Source: Bidens hawaiensis (Eukaryota > Streptophyta > Magnoliopsida > Asterales > Asteraceae). From it: DNA of 64,000 nt. Positions 51,958 to 64,000 of this stretch are shown here, piece after piece; the stretch's first letter is position 1, and every line of letters starts with the position of its first letter. Where the stretch lies: positions 248,001 to 312,000 of the forward strand of contig JAIQDT010000190.1 in the NCBI GenBank assembly GCA_021521415.1, read 5' to 3'. Made by a program: the position numbers and the translations under genes. Below the pieces are notes generated by a model. It made no database searches. It was not told the origin of the DNA and saw only the letters and a list, made by a program, of their open reading frames with translations.

Positions 51958-54709
51958 GTATTGACTCCTAGAGTCTTCTGATTTTTCAAACCATCAAAGT
52001 CAATTGAAAAAGGAACAAATTCCTCAATCTCTATGTCTTGTCTTTCAACATTGCTTTTGACAAAGACAATCTTCTTCATAATCATATGTTCCTCATCACT
52101 GCTTTCTCTAACCCTTGACTGTCTTTTCTCATATTCTTCCATTGTCTCCACTTCTCCAACATCCAACACTTCATAACTAGAAAAGATTGGATAAACTGGG
52201 ATAAAGTTTTCTGTATCAGTCCTTTCATTCACCTTCTTCTTCTTGTCGTTCTCCTTTATCCTATTCAACACAGTCTTTCTTGGTGGTCTGACTGCATTGT
52301 AGTTCTCCTTTCATAGATGTCAAAAGAGACATGTTCCCTTTTAGTGTTATCATTTTGCTTCTTTGATTTTGGTGGGACTGGTGGATACTTTGGAAGCTTG
52401 TCAACAGATTCGGGTTTTTATACTTTCTTCCTTTTTCAGCAGCTTGAATTTCCTTTTCAGTAATTTGATCACTCAAATCACTCAGATCATCTTGATCCAA
52501 CTCATCTGAATCAAAGTCATCCTCAGAGACTTGAACTCCAATTGACTTTTCCATTTTCACTTCTTTCTTAATCACAAACTCTCCATCTTCATTCACTTCT
52601 ACCTTTCTGTATAAATCAACAAATTCTTCCCTGTCTTGAAAGAGACATCTTTGAATTGTTGTAAGTATGCATCTCTTTTCTCTTTGTCAACTTTAGGCAT
52701 GAAGTTGTTGTTGAATGGAGGTGGAACTGTTTTGTATTTGTCTTGTTCTTTCACTTGATTCAGTATTCCACATATGTTGCCAGTTGAGACCAAATTCTTA
52801 AGAAATTCAGTTTCAATTAGTCTTGTGTTTTGCACCTTTTCTTCAACCAACATCTTCTTTAAGCCATCAATCTCAGTGATGTATCTAGTTTGAGTTCTGT
52901 AGATGATCATGCAATCATCTTCAAGGCTCTTAATCTTTTCATCACTAATCATTTCATTTGCCTCATACTCATTTATGATACTTTGCTTTCTAAAACACTC
53001 ACCTTCCAGCTTACCCACTTTTGTTTTCAATTCACTGACAAGTTCATTTAAATCAACTGTAGGAGCAGAGTGTACCTTAGATGAAGATGCAGAGTCTATG
53101 GCCATGAATGCCACATTAGCTCTTCTGATATCATCTGATATATCTTCCTCATGGTTACTCCAGTCAAAGCTTCCTTCATGTTGTGTAGTCACTGCCACAT
53201 TGCCTTGATTTCTTGGTTGATTTTGGTTTGCTGGAATGTTGTTAGTTGCAGGGTTTTGAACAGCTTGATTCTTAGTGTTATTCATTGGGTACACTTGATT
53301 CTGATGCATACCCTGCTGGTTGTTCATCTGAGGCTGATAGTGGTTGTTAAAATTGGGATTGAAGTTGTTGTTTGGATGGAAGTTGTTGTTGTTGGGATTG
53401 AAGCCTTGGTTATTGTTGAAGTTCTGCTGGTTGTTGTTTCTTTGCACATTCTGATGGTATTGTTGTTGGTTTCTTGGCTGTTGGAACTGATTGACTTGAA
53501 AGTTCCTTGGCATATTGCACTCTCTTGCAAAGTGTCCAGGCTGTTGACAGTTGTAACAGATAGCCTTGGACTTGTCAAATCCTATTCTCTCATTTGGACC
53601 AGAAACTAGTGATCTACCAGTTCTATTGTACAGTCTCTTGCTTCTCAAACCCAACATGGCAGCTTGCCATTTCAAATCCATGTCTTCTAAGTCATCTGCA
53701 TCAATTTGTTCTAAATCATCTTGAACCACACTTGTGTGAATCATGTTCTTTGCAACAAATGCATTGTAAGACTCAGTGAACATAGACAGCAATGCTTGTG
53801 TTTCATTATTTTGAACATGTCCTGTTACAGGGTTGGTAACATTTCCATTGGACATAGAGGCAGAGTCAGAATCATCAATTAGTTGCACATTGAACCTCTG
53901 CTGATTTCCTTGAGTACTTGTACTACCCCCAATGAAAGACTTTGGAGTCACAACATTATGTTCAGCAGGTTCTTCTATGATGGGAATTTGTTGTTGGTTC
54001 TTTGTTGACAGGTTTCCCATAGGTGCAATTAATGCATTTGAAATATTGAAGCTTGGTCTATCTTCCTTGATCATTTCATTTTCAATCATTTCAAGTTCAG
54101 CAGCTTGAAAAAACATACCACATCATCCAATTTCAATTCATTGAAATTCTGCTTTTGAAGGATGAATTTGCAAGCAGTATACCATTCTTTTGGCATTGAG
54201 TTGAGCAACTTTGTATTCAAATCAAAGTCAGACATTACATAATCAGTTGTTCTCAACTCATTGAGAATACTTAGAAATCGTTCTAGTATTGATTTCAACC
54301 TCTCTCCATCTCTATACTTGAACTTTTCCAACTGTTGCTTCAATCTTTGCTTCTTTATGTTCTTCAGTTCAGTATTCCCTTCATACATTTCAAGGATGGC
54401 ATCATACATTTGTTTGGCTGTTGTGTGATGAGCCACCTTGGTCAGAATCTCCCAAGACAAACCTAGCTTAATCATAACTAAGGCTTTGTCATCCACCTTC
54501 CTTATTTTTTCTCTTACAGCAGCAGTTGCAGTAGCATTTGCACCTTCTTCAACAGCAGTTTGTGGACCATTCTTGATGGAGTTCCACATGTCAATGTCAT
54601 TGTAGCATACGGCTGCTTCAAAGAGTACCTTTCATTTGATAAAGTTTTCCTGTCCATACAACCTAGGTATCTTGTTAGTAGACACCTCTTGTTCCTCATA
54701 TCCAGACAT
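51958..54709 (-). pseudogene. Gag of element B, N-terminal part (right of C insertion)
   Basis: Starts at the ATG at 54709 (MSGYEEQEVS). A TGG has become TGA at 54632-54634. A one-base loss near 54100 shifts the frame, and further shifts lie near 52610 and 52270. The gag domain (SWEILTKVAHH, LNSMPKEWYTACKF) is at about 54480-54130. The intact zinc knuckle CYNCQQPGHFAREC is near 53540. An Asn/Gln-rich segment (53200-53500) and a coiled-coil-like region follow. It is cut by element C at GTATT and continues at 41270. Confidence 0.9.
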
Positions 54710-54996
54710 TTTGAGAAATCAAAAATCAGTTTCTTTGATAAAAAGTTTTCAAAATAATCAGATCTGAAACCGAATGCTCAGATCTGATGTGTCTGATGTG
54801 ATTAGAACAAGATTTAAATATAAAGATTAAAACTTTAATTGAAACAAGGAAGAGAAAACACCGAAAATTGTAGATCTAGAAGAAAAACGAAAAACAGAGC
54901 TGCTGACGTCACAAATCAATCGAACAGTGGTCTGCTTACGTCATTCTTCTTCAAATCTTCAATCAGCAACAATCTTTCTAAAAATAGCAGTAACAA

Positions 54997-55008
54997 GCTC
55001 TGATACCA
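54997..55008 (-). other. Primer binding site, element B (tRNA-iMet)
   Basis: The minus strand reads TGGTATCAGAGC, two bases inside the LTR. Confidence 0.93.
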
Positions 55009-55010
55009 CT

Positions 55011-56236
55011 TGTCAGGTCCCGATTCTGATGGTCGATTCGGCTCGGATCTTAATCAATCATGTCATAACTCACACAAAATTAATCGTGTTGACAAGAGAG
55101 TTAATGACGGGTTACTATATTTAGAAAGATGACCGTTTGTTAAAGGCGGAATCAATAACAAACATACGGTTGCAATGAATATTCAAAGATAGAAGACAGA
55201 CACAGGATTCACTCAAAAGATTTCCATTTTTATAATGTAATCATACAAAAGGAGTAATTGATTTAGGGTTTATAAGGAATCCTAGGACAGCCGTCACACA
55301 CAAAATATTCTCAATTAATGTGTCGTGTCCCGTGTCTTTCGTATGCGTGTCTTTGGCGGCGTGCCCTAAATATTCTAGTTATAGGCCTGCCAACCTAGGA
55401 CAGCTGTCATTCCTTCTAGAAACCCAATCCAATAATACATATTCAAATTACATATTCAAAAATAAAGCTAAGTGTAAAACAAGTCTTCCGGGTAGGCTTT
55501 TCATTAATCTTCAGTCTCCGAGTACGCAGTGTATTCGGCCTTCCTTCAGACTTGGTAAACATATAAGTGTACTCGGGATCAGTTTCTGGGTAGACTTTAC
55601 TTAAAGAATATTTTACCAAGTAAAATATTCACCGAGTAGACTTCAATCTTCTTGGACTTATCAAACTTTGCTCGACAAATCCTTACGAGCAACCTTGTTC
55701 TTCTATGGTCCTGTTCGGCTCATTGTCAGTTGAACAACTTATTGATAAGGCGTACTAGGGAGTACATGCCTTACTTGAGCAGAACCTTACTCGAAATAAC
55801 CTAGAGATATTCTATTAACTCATCAAGTATACTCGGACCATAATTATTAAAGAATACCTTGCCCGGTCTTCCAATTACTTGGCTTCTTGGACTTGGTTGA
55901 CCAAACCTTACTCGGAAGAGTAAAATACTTGGTCTTGAAGAACAACTCTGCTTGACAAAGTGAACCTTGCTCGGAGATGCCAAATCAGTGGTCCTTACTC
56001 GGGAATTCACTAAATAGCATACCTTACTCGGATATCTACTTAAGAAGACTATTTGAAGTAAACCTTGCCCGGGAGGCAAAATCTCGTACTCGGCTAAGTA
56101 AAAGCTTACTCGAAACTCCAAGGTGTGCTCGGATTCAATACTTAGCAGTTTCTGAGGAGGTTGAGAAGATTCCAATCATCCATATTCTTCGTTTTCGGTC
56201 AAATCTCCTCATTTGGGTCAAATTCTTGACCCAACA
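55011..56236 (-). repeat. 5' LTR of element B
   Basis: 1226 bp, about 28 differences from the 3' LTR at 24902. The family-2 CTCGG/CCCGG motif array covers most of 55490-56140. CTAAC duplication follows at 56237. Confidence 0.94.
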
Positions 56237-56241
56237 CTAAC

Positions 56242-57463
56242 AATTGCCTCCAAAATGGCGGTTATGATAAGATCACAACTATCATTTTGCCTTTGAATTC
56301 AAACTTCCTGCAAAAACAGATGAATTTGACAAGCTAGATAAACTATCATATATCTATAGGGTTTCCTTGTGAATTTCCCTTACGGCTATATATCCAACTC
56401 CTCTTATTCTCCCTGCAAATCATGAACATTTAGTAACACCTGCTTAACCCGGGTGGATGGTGCATCTTTCGTATGGTGAAATCCGGGTTAAGGAATTTGG
56501 GTAAGTCTAGGTGACTTATGATTAATAATAATTGAAAACTTTTGATTATTCGATTGTTGCCTGTTATTTTGAAAGTTTGTTTGATATATCGTTAGCTTTA
56601 TTGAAAGTTTTAAGAAATAATCTTGAGTAAAAAGTTTTAGGATAGAATATCCTTGCAAAAATAATTTAAAAATTTTAAATCCTTAAGTAAAAGGGTTTAC
56701 AAAGATCTTAGTCGAATAAATGTAAATTGACAAGTAGAAATCATACAATAAGGTCTAATTAGACCTAGGTTACCATAAGTAATGATCCTTTCGTGATCCT
56801 TGTAGAAGTAAGTTAAGGATTTTGAATATATAAGTCTTGATCCTCGTAATTAAACTTAGAACATCTGTTGCAAACAACTTATAAGATTAATCAGTGTTAG
56901 ACCCATTAAACTGGCGAGAAGCCCATAAATAAACTGGGGACAAGCCGGTGCAACTGGGGACAAGCCCATGTAACTGGGGACTAGCCCAAACTGGTGTTAA
57001 ACTGGGGACAAGCCCAAATTGGGATTTAGCCCAAACGTGAGTGACGTGAAAACGCCAAAACCTTACCTTACATGAAAATATTAGAAACCTTTGTCTTGAG
57101 ATAACATGAAAATGTTATAAACCGGTGAACTGGTCCCACTGCCCCGGACTATACGTTAGATGACGTGCGCTCCAAGCGAGAGTGTAGAAACTCTAATTTA
57201 TAAGAAAGGTGAAAACCTTTAAACCTTGGAAGATATGACCATCGGGGATCATACCTTAATCATGGGCTAGGCCAAGGGAAACAGTGATGTACCTAAAGCT
57301 TGAGGGAGAGGTGGCCAACCTCTTAGACATGGAACATCTTATTGAAACCTATATTGTTACTTAAAACTTGGAAAATATAAACGTTAAGAATATATTATCC
57401 TTAAATTAATAAGAATCTGAAAGAGTTAAGTGTGCTAGATTTTCAGAGGATACTGGATCCTGA
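56242..57463 (-). other. Rest of H 3' LTR and 3' untranslated region
   Basis: H sequence resumes here after B. The exact inner end of the LTR cannot be fixed, because the other LTR leaves the window. It contains a short-period repeat (56909-57033, core AACTGGGGACAAGCCCA, about six degenerate copies) and no coding. Confidence 0.6.
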
Positions 57464-60400
57464 CTAGAAAAAATACTTCTTGAGATGGATAGAATTCCAT
57501 GCTCTTGGTAACCTGTTGCCTTCCATAGTGAGCAAATGATATGCCCCCTTCCCTACTTCCGACTCGATCAGATAAGGACATTCCCACTTAGGTGCTAGCT
57601 TCCCATCTGTCGGATTGGTAGTGTTTTGGAAGGCATTCCTAAAGACCATATCTCCTTCTTGAAATCTTCTGATCCTTATACTTTTGTTGTATGCCCCAGC
57701 TACCCTTTGTTCATATGCCGCCATTATGATCTTGGCTAGGTCTCTGAGTTCTTCAATAGTATTCAAGTCTTCGAGAAGGATTTCATTGTTGGCTTGAGGA
57801 TCACGGATGCTTGTTCTAGCAGCGGGAACTACCATCTCTGTAGGGATTACAACTTCCGAGCTAAACACCAATGAGAAAGGTGTTTGACTTGTTGCATTCT
57901 TTGGTATTGTCCTTTCTGCCCAAAGAACATAGGAAAGTTCTTCTGCCCACTTGCCTTTCTTGGATCCTAGTTTTTTCTTCAAGTTGTTGATGATAATTTT
58001 GTTACTTGATTTCGCCTGGCCATTAGCTTGAGGATGCACTAGAGTAGAGGCAATCATCTTGATGCCCCAACTGTCACAAAAGTTAGTGGTTCTTTTCCTG
58101 ATAAAGTGGGAACCATTGTCACAGATAATTTCTGAAGGAATACCAAATCTAGTAATAATATTTCTTTTAATTAATAAAAGATATCACCTCTTTTTTGCGT
58201 ACTTGAACAAAAGCTTCCGCTTCTATCCACTTTGAAAAGTAATCAGTCATTGCAAGCATGAAAACTTTTCCTCCTGGGGCTTCAGGCAGCTTGGTAACAA
58301 TATCCATGCCCCACTTCATGAAAGGCCATGACGAGTATATATGATACATAGGCTCTGCTGGCTGATGTAGGATGTTATCGTGTCTTTGACATGAGTCACA
58401 TTTCTTCGAATATTCCATTGCATCTCTCTTCATAGTTGGCCAGTAGTAACCTGTTCTCAGAATTCTAGAGAATAGGGCTCTACCTCCAGTGTGGTTACCA
58501 CAGTCACCTTCATGAAAATCTTTAAGTACCTATTGAATTTCAGGATCCTCGATACACCTCAGGTAGGGTCCTGCAAGACATTTTCTATACAAAATATCGT
58601 GTAATATAATGCATTGTGATACCTTAAGTTTGAAGGACTTAGGATTCTCCGTTGTTGGGATCTCTCCAGTTTGAATGTATTTCTTGATTGGTAGAATCCA
58701 AGATCCTTGATTATTTGAGGATAATGGATCCAAGAGTATGATCTCTTTGTCAGTCGTTATCTCCCCAACTTCTTGTTATCCTATTGCTGGCGAGAATATA
58801 TGAATGACTAGGATCTTCGTATCTTCTGGAATCTTCAAAGATGTAGCTAGATTAGCCAAAGCATCTGCCCCAGCATTTTCTTCTCTTGGTACCTTTACAA
58901 TACTAAACAATTCGAAGGATTTTGCTAGCTCCTGATCCTCATGAATTTAGCTAATTGCAAACCTGCGATCAGCGCTTCATACTCTGCCTCATTATTCGTC
59001 GCTTGAAACTCACAGGCTATAGACTGGGGTAATGTGCCCCCATGTGGCGATTTCAGTAGGATACCTAATCATGTTCCTCTTACATTGGAAGCTCAATCTA
59101 TAAAGAGGATCCAAGGATCCTTGGTTTCTTCTAGTTGTCGAAGCTCCAAATCGGCTTCTTTCTTCATGTCACTACTGAAATCAGCCACAAATTCTGCGAG
59201 TGCTTGTGACTTGATGGATGTTCTGGGTTCATACTGGATATCATACGCACTCAACTTCACAGCCCATTTCGCCATCTTTCCTAATAATTCTGGCTTTCTA
59301 AGGACATTCTTAATAGGATTGTTAGTTCTCAAAATAATAGTATTAGTCTTAAAGTAATGTCTCAATTTAGTAGAATCCATAATAAGTGCAATAATTAATT
59401 TTTCTAAATGAGAATACATGGCTTCCGCGTCTAGAAGACTCTTACTTACATAATAAACGGGATAATGTTCACCTTCATGATCTTTCACAAGGACAGCACT
59501 TACAGCATTTCCTGAAACAGCTAGGTATAAATATAAGGATTCTCTATCCACAAGCTTCATTAAAGCTGGTGCTGAGGATAAGTAATAAGGCTTTAAGTGC
59601 AGCCTCATGCTTTTCCGTCCACTCGAACTTCTTATTTTCCTAAGAATGTCATAGAAATCTCTGCACTTTTCGGGGGATCTGGAAATGAATCTGTTGAGAG
59701 CGGCTATTCTTCCTGACAGCCTCTGGACATCTTTAGCATTCGTAGGAGACTTTAATTTGATGATGGCTTTTATCTACTCGAGGCTCGCTTCAATCCCTTT
59801 GTTGGTCACCATATACCCTAGAAACTTTCCGGCCTTAACACCAAAATGGCATTTTGACGGGTTCAGTTTCATGTTATATTGGTCGAGGATATTGAATGCT
59901 TCTTCCAAGTCTTTAAGGTGATCTTCAGCCCTCTTGGATTTAACAACCATGTCGTCTATATAGACTTCCATGGTTTTGCCTAACTGGTCCTTGAACGTCA
60001 TATTTACCTATCTTTGATATGTTACCCCTGCATTTCTTAATCCAAATGGCATAGCAATATAAGAGTATATCCCGGTAGGAGTCATGAATGTTGTATCCTC
60101 CTGATCAGATGGTTCCATCTGAATTTGTTAAAATCCAAATGAAGCATACATAAAGGTAATCATCTCATGTCCTGCCGTTACATCTACCATGTAGTCTATA
60201 TGTGGTAACGGGAAAGGATATTTGGGGCATGCCTTGTTTAAATCAGTAAAATTGACACACACCCTCCACTTTCCATTCTTTTTAGAAACAACAACCACAT
60301 TAGCCAACCATCGAGGATACTTAACCTCTCTGATCATACCGGACTTAAATTTTTTCAACTTTTTCTTGTATGATCATGTTCCTCTCAGGAGAGAATTTCC

Positions 60401-61122
60401 TTCACTTATGATGGACGGGTTTAATAGATAAATAAAGGGCTAACTTATGAGTAATTACCTCCTTAGAATACCTATCATGTCTGAATGTCTGAAGGCAAAC
60501 GTAGATTTTCTTTGTTTTAGGAAGGATACCATCTCCTCCTCGATCCCACTAGGGATACTGGATCCTAGGAACACTTTCACATCTGGATCCTCGGGATCCA
60601 AGGATACTTGTTTTATGTCTCGCTCCCAAGCTTCTAGCAAGTCCCTTGGATGCTGCTGTTGTTGATATGTTATCGTCTGCTTGGCTGTCGACTTCATAGA
60701 TGAAGAATAATAGTTCTTGGCTTCCACCTGATCACTTTCTATCCTCACTACTCCCCAAGGGGTCTATAATTTGATGCACTGATGGTAAGTAGAAGCAACC
60801 GCCTTCATTCCGTGTAGCCAAGGCCTGCCCAAAATAACATTGAAACAAGATAGGTTATCATGGTTAATGTCCCCCAGTGTTTTATGGTTTCTCTACTGAA
60901 TCCAACTAACACCGACGTCCTCAGGATGATATATGAATCCGGGATATTCATCTTCTGAAGCACATCGTGTTGGATGATATTGACCGAGCTTCCACCATCG
61001 ACTAGGATCCTGCGTACATAGTGGTTAGCAATAAATAAAGTGACAATCAAACTGTCATGGTGTGGATCCTGGATGTTTGATTTATCTTCTTCATCGAAGA
61101 AGATCCTTTTGTCAGTCGTCAA
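57464..61122 (-). pseudogene. Ty3/gypsy Pol, Tat lineage, element H (broken)
   Basis: Domains on the minus strand, in Ty3 order, are as follows. Aspartic protease with VDGGSSVNII near 61000. RT in pieces near 60360-60130 (GKWRVCVNFTDLNKACPKY) and 60000-59774 ([11 protein letters not shown]). RNase H near 59608-59100 (LYLAVSGNAVSAVLV). Then a second, archaeal-like RNase H near 59100-58900 (CEFQATNNEAEYEALIAGL, plus-strand 58950-59040), which is the hallmark of the Tat group. Integrase zinc finger and core follow near 58433-58167 ([19 protein letters not shown]), and its C-terminus at 58057-57464 (HPQANGQAKSSN, ending SIHLKKYFF). Many stops and frame changes separate these blocks, so it is dead. 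Confidence 0.88.
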
Positions 61123-61403
61123 TGTGGTGGATATGACTGGTCGTTCTCCATTCCCCAGCTTGGTTTCTTTAAAGTGCCTTTTTGCTGAAGAGAAAGAACT
61201 GCCACATATGTCTGAGCCTCCGAAGATGAAGTTGATTACTTGAGCATCTGGTGGGGGCTGATTTGCTTTCTGAGGAGCCTCTTCAAGATCCTGGATCCTG
61301 GACTTTTTTTCTTCCCAAGAGCTCCTTGAAGTGGCCCTTGCTCAGGAGGTATTCAATTTCCCTCATTAAGCCAATACACTCATCAGTCAAATGGCCGAAG
61401 TCC

Positions 61404-63010
61404 TCATGGAATGCACACCATTTGGACTTGTCTTTGAAGGATGTTGTTTTCTCGTTCTATCGTTTGAAATCCTGATCGTTCCTGGATCCTCTTGTCATCC
61501 TCTAGCCTTATGAATCTGAGTGCCCTGTTTTTGACTTCATCTAAAGTCCTGCAAGTAGTCATCACAAGATCATTATAAAAGGGGGAGCCCCTTTTAAGTC
61601 CCATCTTGAAGGCTTCAATGGCGGTAGCCATATCAAGATTGGGGATTTCCAAGGCTTCCCTTCCAAACCTTGTAACAAAATCCCTAAGAGATACGTCATA
61701 AGGTTGGATAACTCGGTATAAATCACTAGTCAACTTTTCAAATTTCCTACTACAAGAAAACTGACTATTGAACAAGTTAACTAAATGCGGAAATGAACTA
61801 ACAGAGTAAGGAGGAAGACTTAGCAGCCATTTAAGTGCAGATCCAGTTAGTGTGGATCCGAAACCCTTGCATAGACAAGCCTCCTTGAGTTTCTCATGGA
61901 TTGGGTTGATCTCCATCCTCTCCCTATATTGAGCTATGTGCTCTTCAGGATCAGTTGGCCCATCGTACACCTTCATGTTGGGGGTCTGAAATCTTTTTGA
62001 AATTTCAGCATCACAAATAGGTGGAGCGAATTTGGACAACTTGTGACTCCCCTCTGGAATCTCAGGGATTGGTCGGACCACCCCTGGCACGCTGGATATC
62101 ATATCCTTAAGCTTCTGCAGTTCCTTGGCCACATCTTGGTTGATACTTGCAGCATGCATAGGACCAAGATTAGCATCTAAGGATATAGGATTATGTACGT
62201 TACCTCTTTGTTGCGTGAATGTCGGTATTCCAGAACAATAGCTGTGATACGAGGCATCTGCTATAGGAGTTGGTCCACTAGAAGCTATGGTCTGCACGAG
62301 AATTATATCTCCTTTATGGACCTCGGAAGACCGTTGATGTTTAACTCCTAAGGATCCTTGATCCTGGTAGAAGGATCCTTGAGGCTGGGAATTGTAGGAT
62401 CCTTGGTAACACACCCCAGAGGACCCTTGTTGAAGGATCGATGATCCTCTCTGGAACATGGAGGATCCTTGAACCTGCTGACCCATCGATCCTGGATTAA
62501 GGACTGAAGATCCTTGCTGAAAGATCGAGGATCCTTGAATCTGCTGACCCATGGACCTTGGATCTAGGATGGATGATCCTGAGTGAAATATCGAGGGTCT
62601 TTGAGTTTGTTGACCCATGGATCCCTGCTGAACGATAGATGATCCTTGCGGAAAGAATGACGATCCCTAAGCTTGCTGACCCATGGACCATGTTGGAGGA
62701 TAGATAATCCTTGATCGATTTGAGTCAAGGACCTAGGAGTGGTGAAATCCAGCATCCTAGGCACCAAGGTAGTCTGATCCTCCACTGGCCTCTTAGTCCT
62801 TTTGAGATCTTCTATCTCGCGAAGGATATTCTTGTTGGTCTTGTTCTGCTGCTCCATATATGCCTTAACCTGCGAAAACATAGAGGAAATATCATTGTTA
62901 AAGTTTACCACCGAAGTGGCAGCAGTGGTTTTCGAGCTCTGGAAGACTGGTAGTTGTGTCTTGTTTCCAGCAGTAGCAGCCCTTGGTGCTCCCGTGATTG
63001 GAGGAGGCAT
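61404..63010 (-). pseudogene. Ty3/gypsy Gag, element H (frameshifted)
   Basis: The ATG at 63010 opens MPPPITGAPRAAT. The frame changes around 62620-62700 and continues to 61404. The N-terminus is predicted coiled coil (FSQVKAYMEQQNKTNKNIL). A repeat region of 22-residue units (MGQQ-x-QGSSIF...GSSIL) follows. The Retrotrans_gag-type domain lies at about 62010-61500 (VYDGPTDPEEHIAQYRERM, LTGSALKWLLSLPPYSV, FVTRFGREALEI). The region between 61404 and 61122 is an untracked gag-pol link with no intact frame that I could follow. Confidence 0.85.
62440..62705 (-). repeat. 66-bp tandem repeat in H gag (four or more copies)
   Basis: The phrase CTGACCCAT recurs at 62478, 62544, 62610 and 62676, exactly 66 bases apart. 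It encodes 22-residue units rich in Gly, Ser and Gln. Each unit has one or two GGATCC-like motifs. Confidence 0.9.
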
Positions 63011-63149
63011 CGGCGGAAAAGTTCTTTAATGAGAGAAGAACCGAAGATGGCATGGTTGATGAAGCAGAGGTTGATTGAGAGACCATTGATGGTGATATGG
63101 GTATGAAAAGTTGAATATTGATAGGAATAATATGGATTATAGCACAATT

Positions 63150-63167
63150 GCCCCACGGTGGGCGCCA
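63150..63167 (-). other. Primer binding site, element H
   Basis: The minus strand reads TGGCGCCCACCGTGGGGC, three bases inside the LTR. The TGGCGCC core is usual for Tat/Athila gypsy elements; I do not assign the tRNA. Confidence 0.8.
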
Positions 63168-63170
63168 AAT

Positions 63171-64000
63171 TGTTTTGGATAAAAATCTACCAAGGATAAT
63201 GTATCCAAATTCGTTTAGTGAGGATTAGTGCTATGATGACAATAGTGAATATATGAATGAAATAGAGATGAACACCGTGATTTGTTGCGAAGAAAAAACC
63301 CCCTTGATCTTGATTAGATCAAAGGAAAAAAACCCCAGGTGATGACAAATCGTTTATCACCACTTTATTAATATCAAAAAATGGTTACAATGGGTGGAGT
63401 TTATGATCAACGAATACAATAAAGCTATGTGTGTGTGATTCCAGAGAACTATCAACTAGAGTATGCGAGTGTAAGCTAATGAGTGCGTGTGTAACTATAT
63501 GACCCAGCATTGATCATAACTCAGTATAAAAAGAAAAGAGAATAACAAATAACTACTTAATCATACATTTTCGCCATCTTCCCACTATATTCAACATCAC
63601 TTTTGACCACGTGTTTGACAAGTCTAGTAGCGAGATATCAGGTGGAATAGGTCTTGGAGCCGTTATATCTATCAAATATTAATATGCACATAAGAAACAA
63701 TCGTTAAAAATACCAATTACTGAGGATCCTTGATCCTGACACAGCTTTGGAACTCTTCAGAAGGATAATTGATCCAGACACGTCTTCAAGAATAACATAA
63801 CCTCAGTACTCAATTATTTATAACCCAACAAAAAGTCCTTTAAATCCGCCGTTATCCCCACTAAACGTGCTACTGCCATTTGACTACGTGTCATATCTTC
63901 TTGACGTTAATCAGTAATAAGTACTGAGGATCCTTGATTCTGACAGGATCTGGTATACATGCTAAGGATAACTAATCCAGACATATGCCAGGATAACGTA
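63171..64000 (-). repeat. 5' LTR of gypsy element H (runs off window end)
   Basis: The inner end is TGTTTTGGATAAAAATC. It aligns with 24047 onward and leaves the window about 30 bp before the position where B inserted in the other LTR. GGATCCTTGATCC-type motifs are near 63725 and 63928. Confidence 0.9.

Larger units (their letters stand above)
24902..56236 (-). mobile_element. Copia element B (family 2), split by A and C
   Basis: LTRs at 24902-26128 and 55011-56236 are flanked by perfect CTAAC duplications (24897-24901 and 56237-56241), so the 31 kb span is one insertion. Removing nested A and C leaves about 11 kb. The LTRs differ at about 28 positions by eye (about 2.3%). It is inactive: gag and pol carry stops and frameshifts, and the RT C-terminus, RNase H and most of the spacer are deleted. 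Its extra ORF is open. Confidence 0.93.

Overview
This window looks like intergenic DNA from a large plant genome, probably a eudicot. Asteraceae is my guess from the look of the polyproteins, not something I could prove. I found no host gene, rRNA or tRNA gene. Almost all of the 64 kb is LTR retrotransposons nested inside one another: Ty1/copia elements primed by initiator-Met tRNA, and one Ty3/gypsy element of the Tat lineage.

Layout. (1) 1-2159 is the 5' end of a minus-strand copia element (E, family 1), which cuts into the extra ORF of an older minus-strand copia element. (2) 2160-17005 is that older element (G, family 2): broken extra ORF, long spacer, broken pol, broken gag, PBS and 5' LTR. 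(3) 17006-24046 is gene-free. It holds old gypsy-like debris, a 2.2 kb non-autonomous element (D, 19730-21945) and an LTR-like block (I). (4) 24047-64000 is a minus-strand gypsy element (H). Its 3' LTR is split by a family-2 copia element (B, 24902-56236, target duplication CTAAC). B is in turn split by two plus-strand family-1 elements: A (30312-39864, target duplication AGCAG) and C (41271-51957, target duplication GTATT). LTR divergence follows the nesting: A has 2 differences in 430 bp, B about 28 in 1.2 kb, and H clearly more.

How the genes work together. The copia elements have the order LTR - PBS - leader - gag - pol - long non-coding spacer - extra ORF - PPT - LTR. Gag and pol are in different frames (pol is -1). 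In A and C, a consensus plant donor and acceptor would join them exactly in frame through introns of identical length (1166 bp). The extra ORF is preceded by a TATA-like box and a strong 3' splice site, as if it had its own transcript. The spacer has ordered sequence blocks that can be matched between families 1 and 2, including a twin repeat of about 119 bp.

The most unusual points are these. C has two unrelated LTRs but a perfect target duplication. The spacer module is conserved between families. Each element family has its own dense short motif array in LTR and promoter-like DNA: GGCGAAGTT for A/C/D/E, T-R-C-Y-CGRA for B/G, GGATCC for H and ACGAATG for I. A and C have complementary defects: A has complete gag but broken pol and a deleted extra ORF, while C has intact pol and extra ORF but lacks most of gag.
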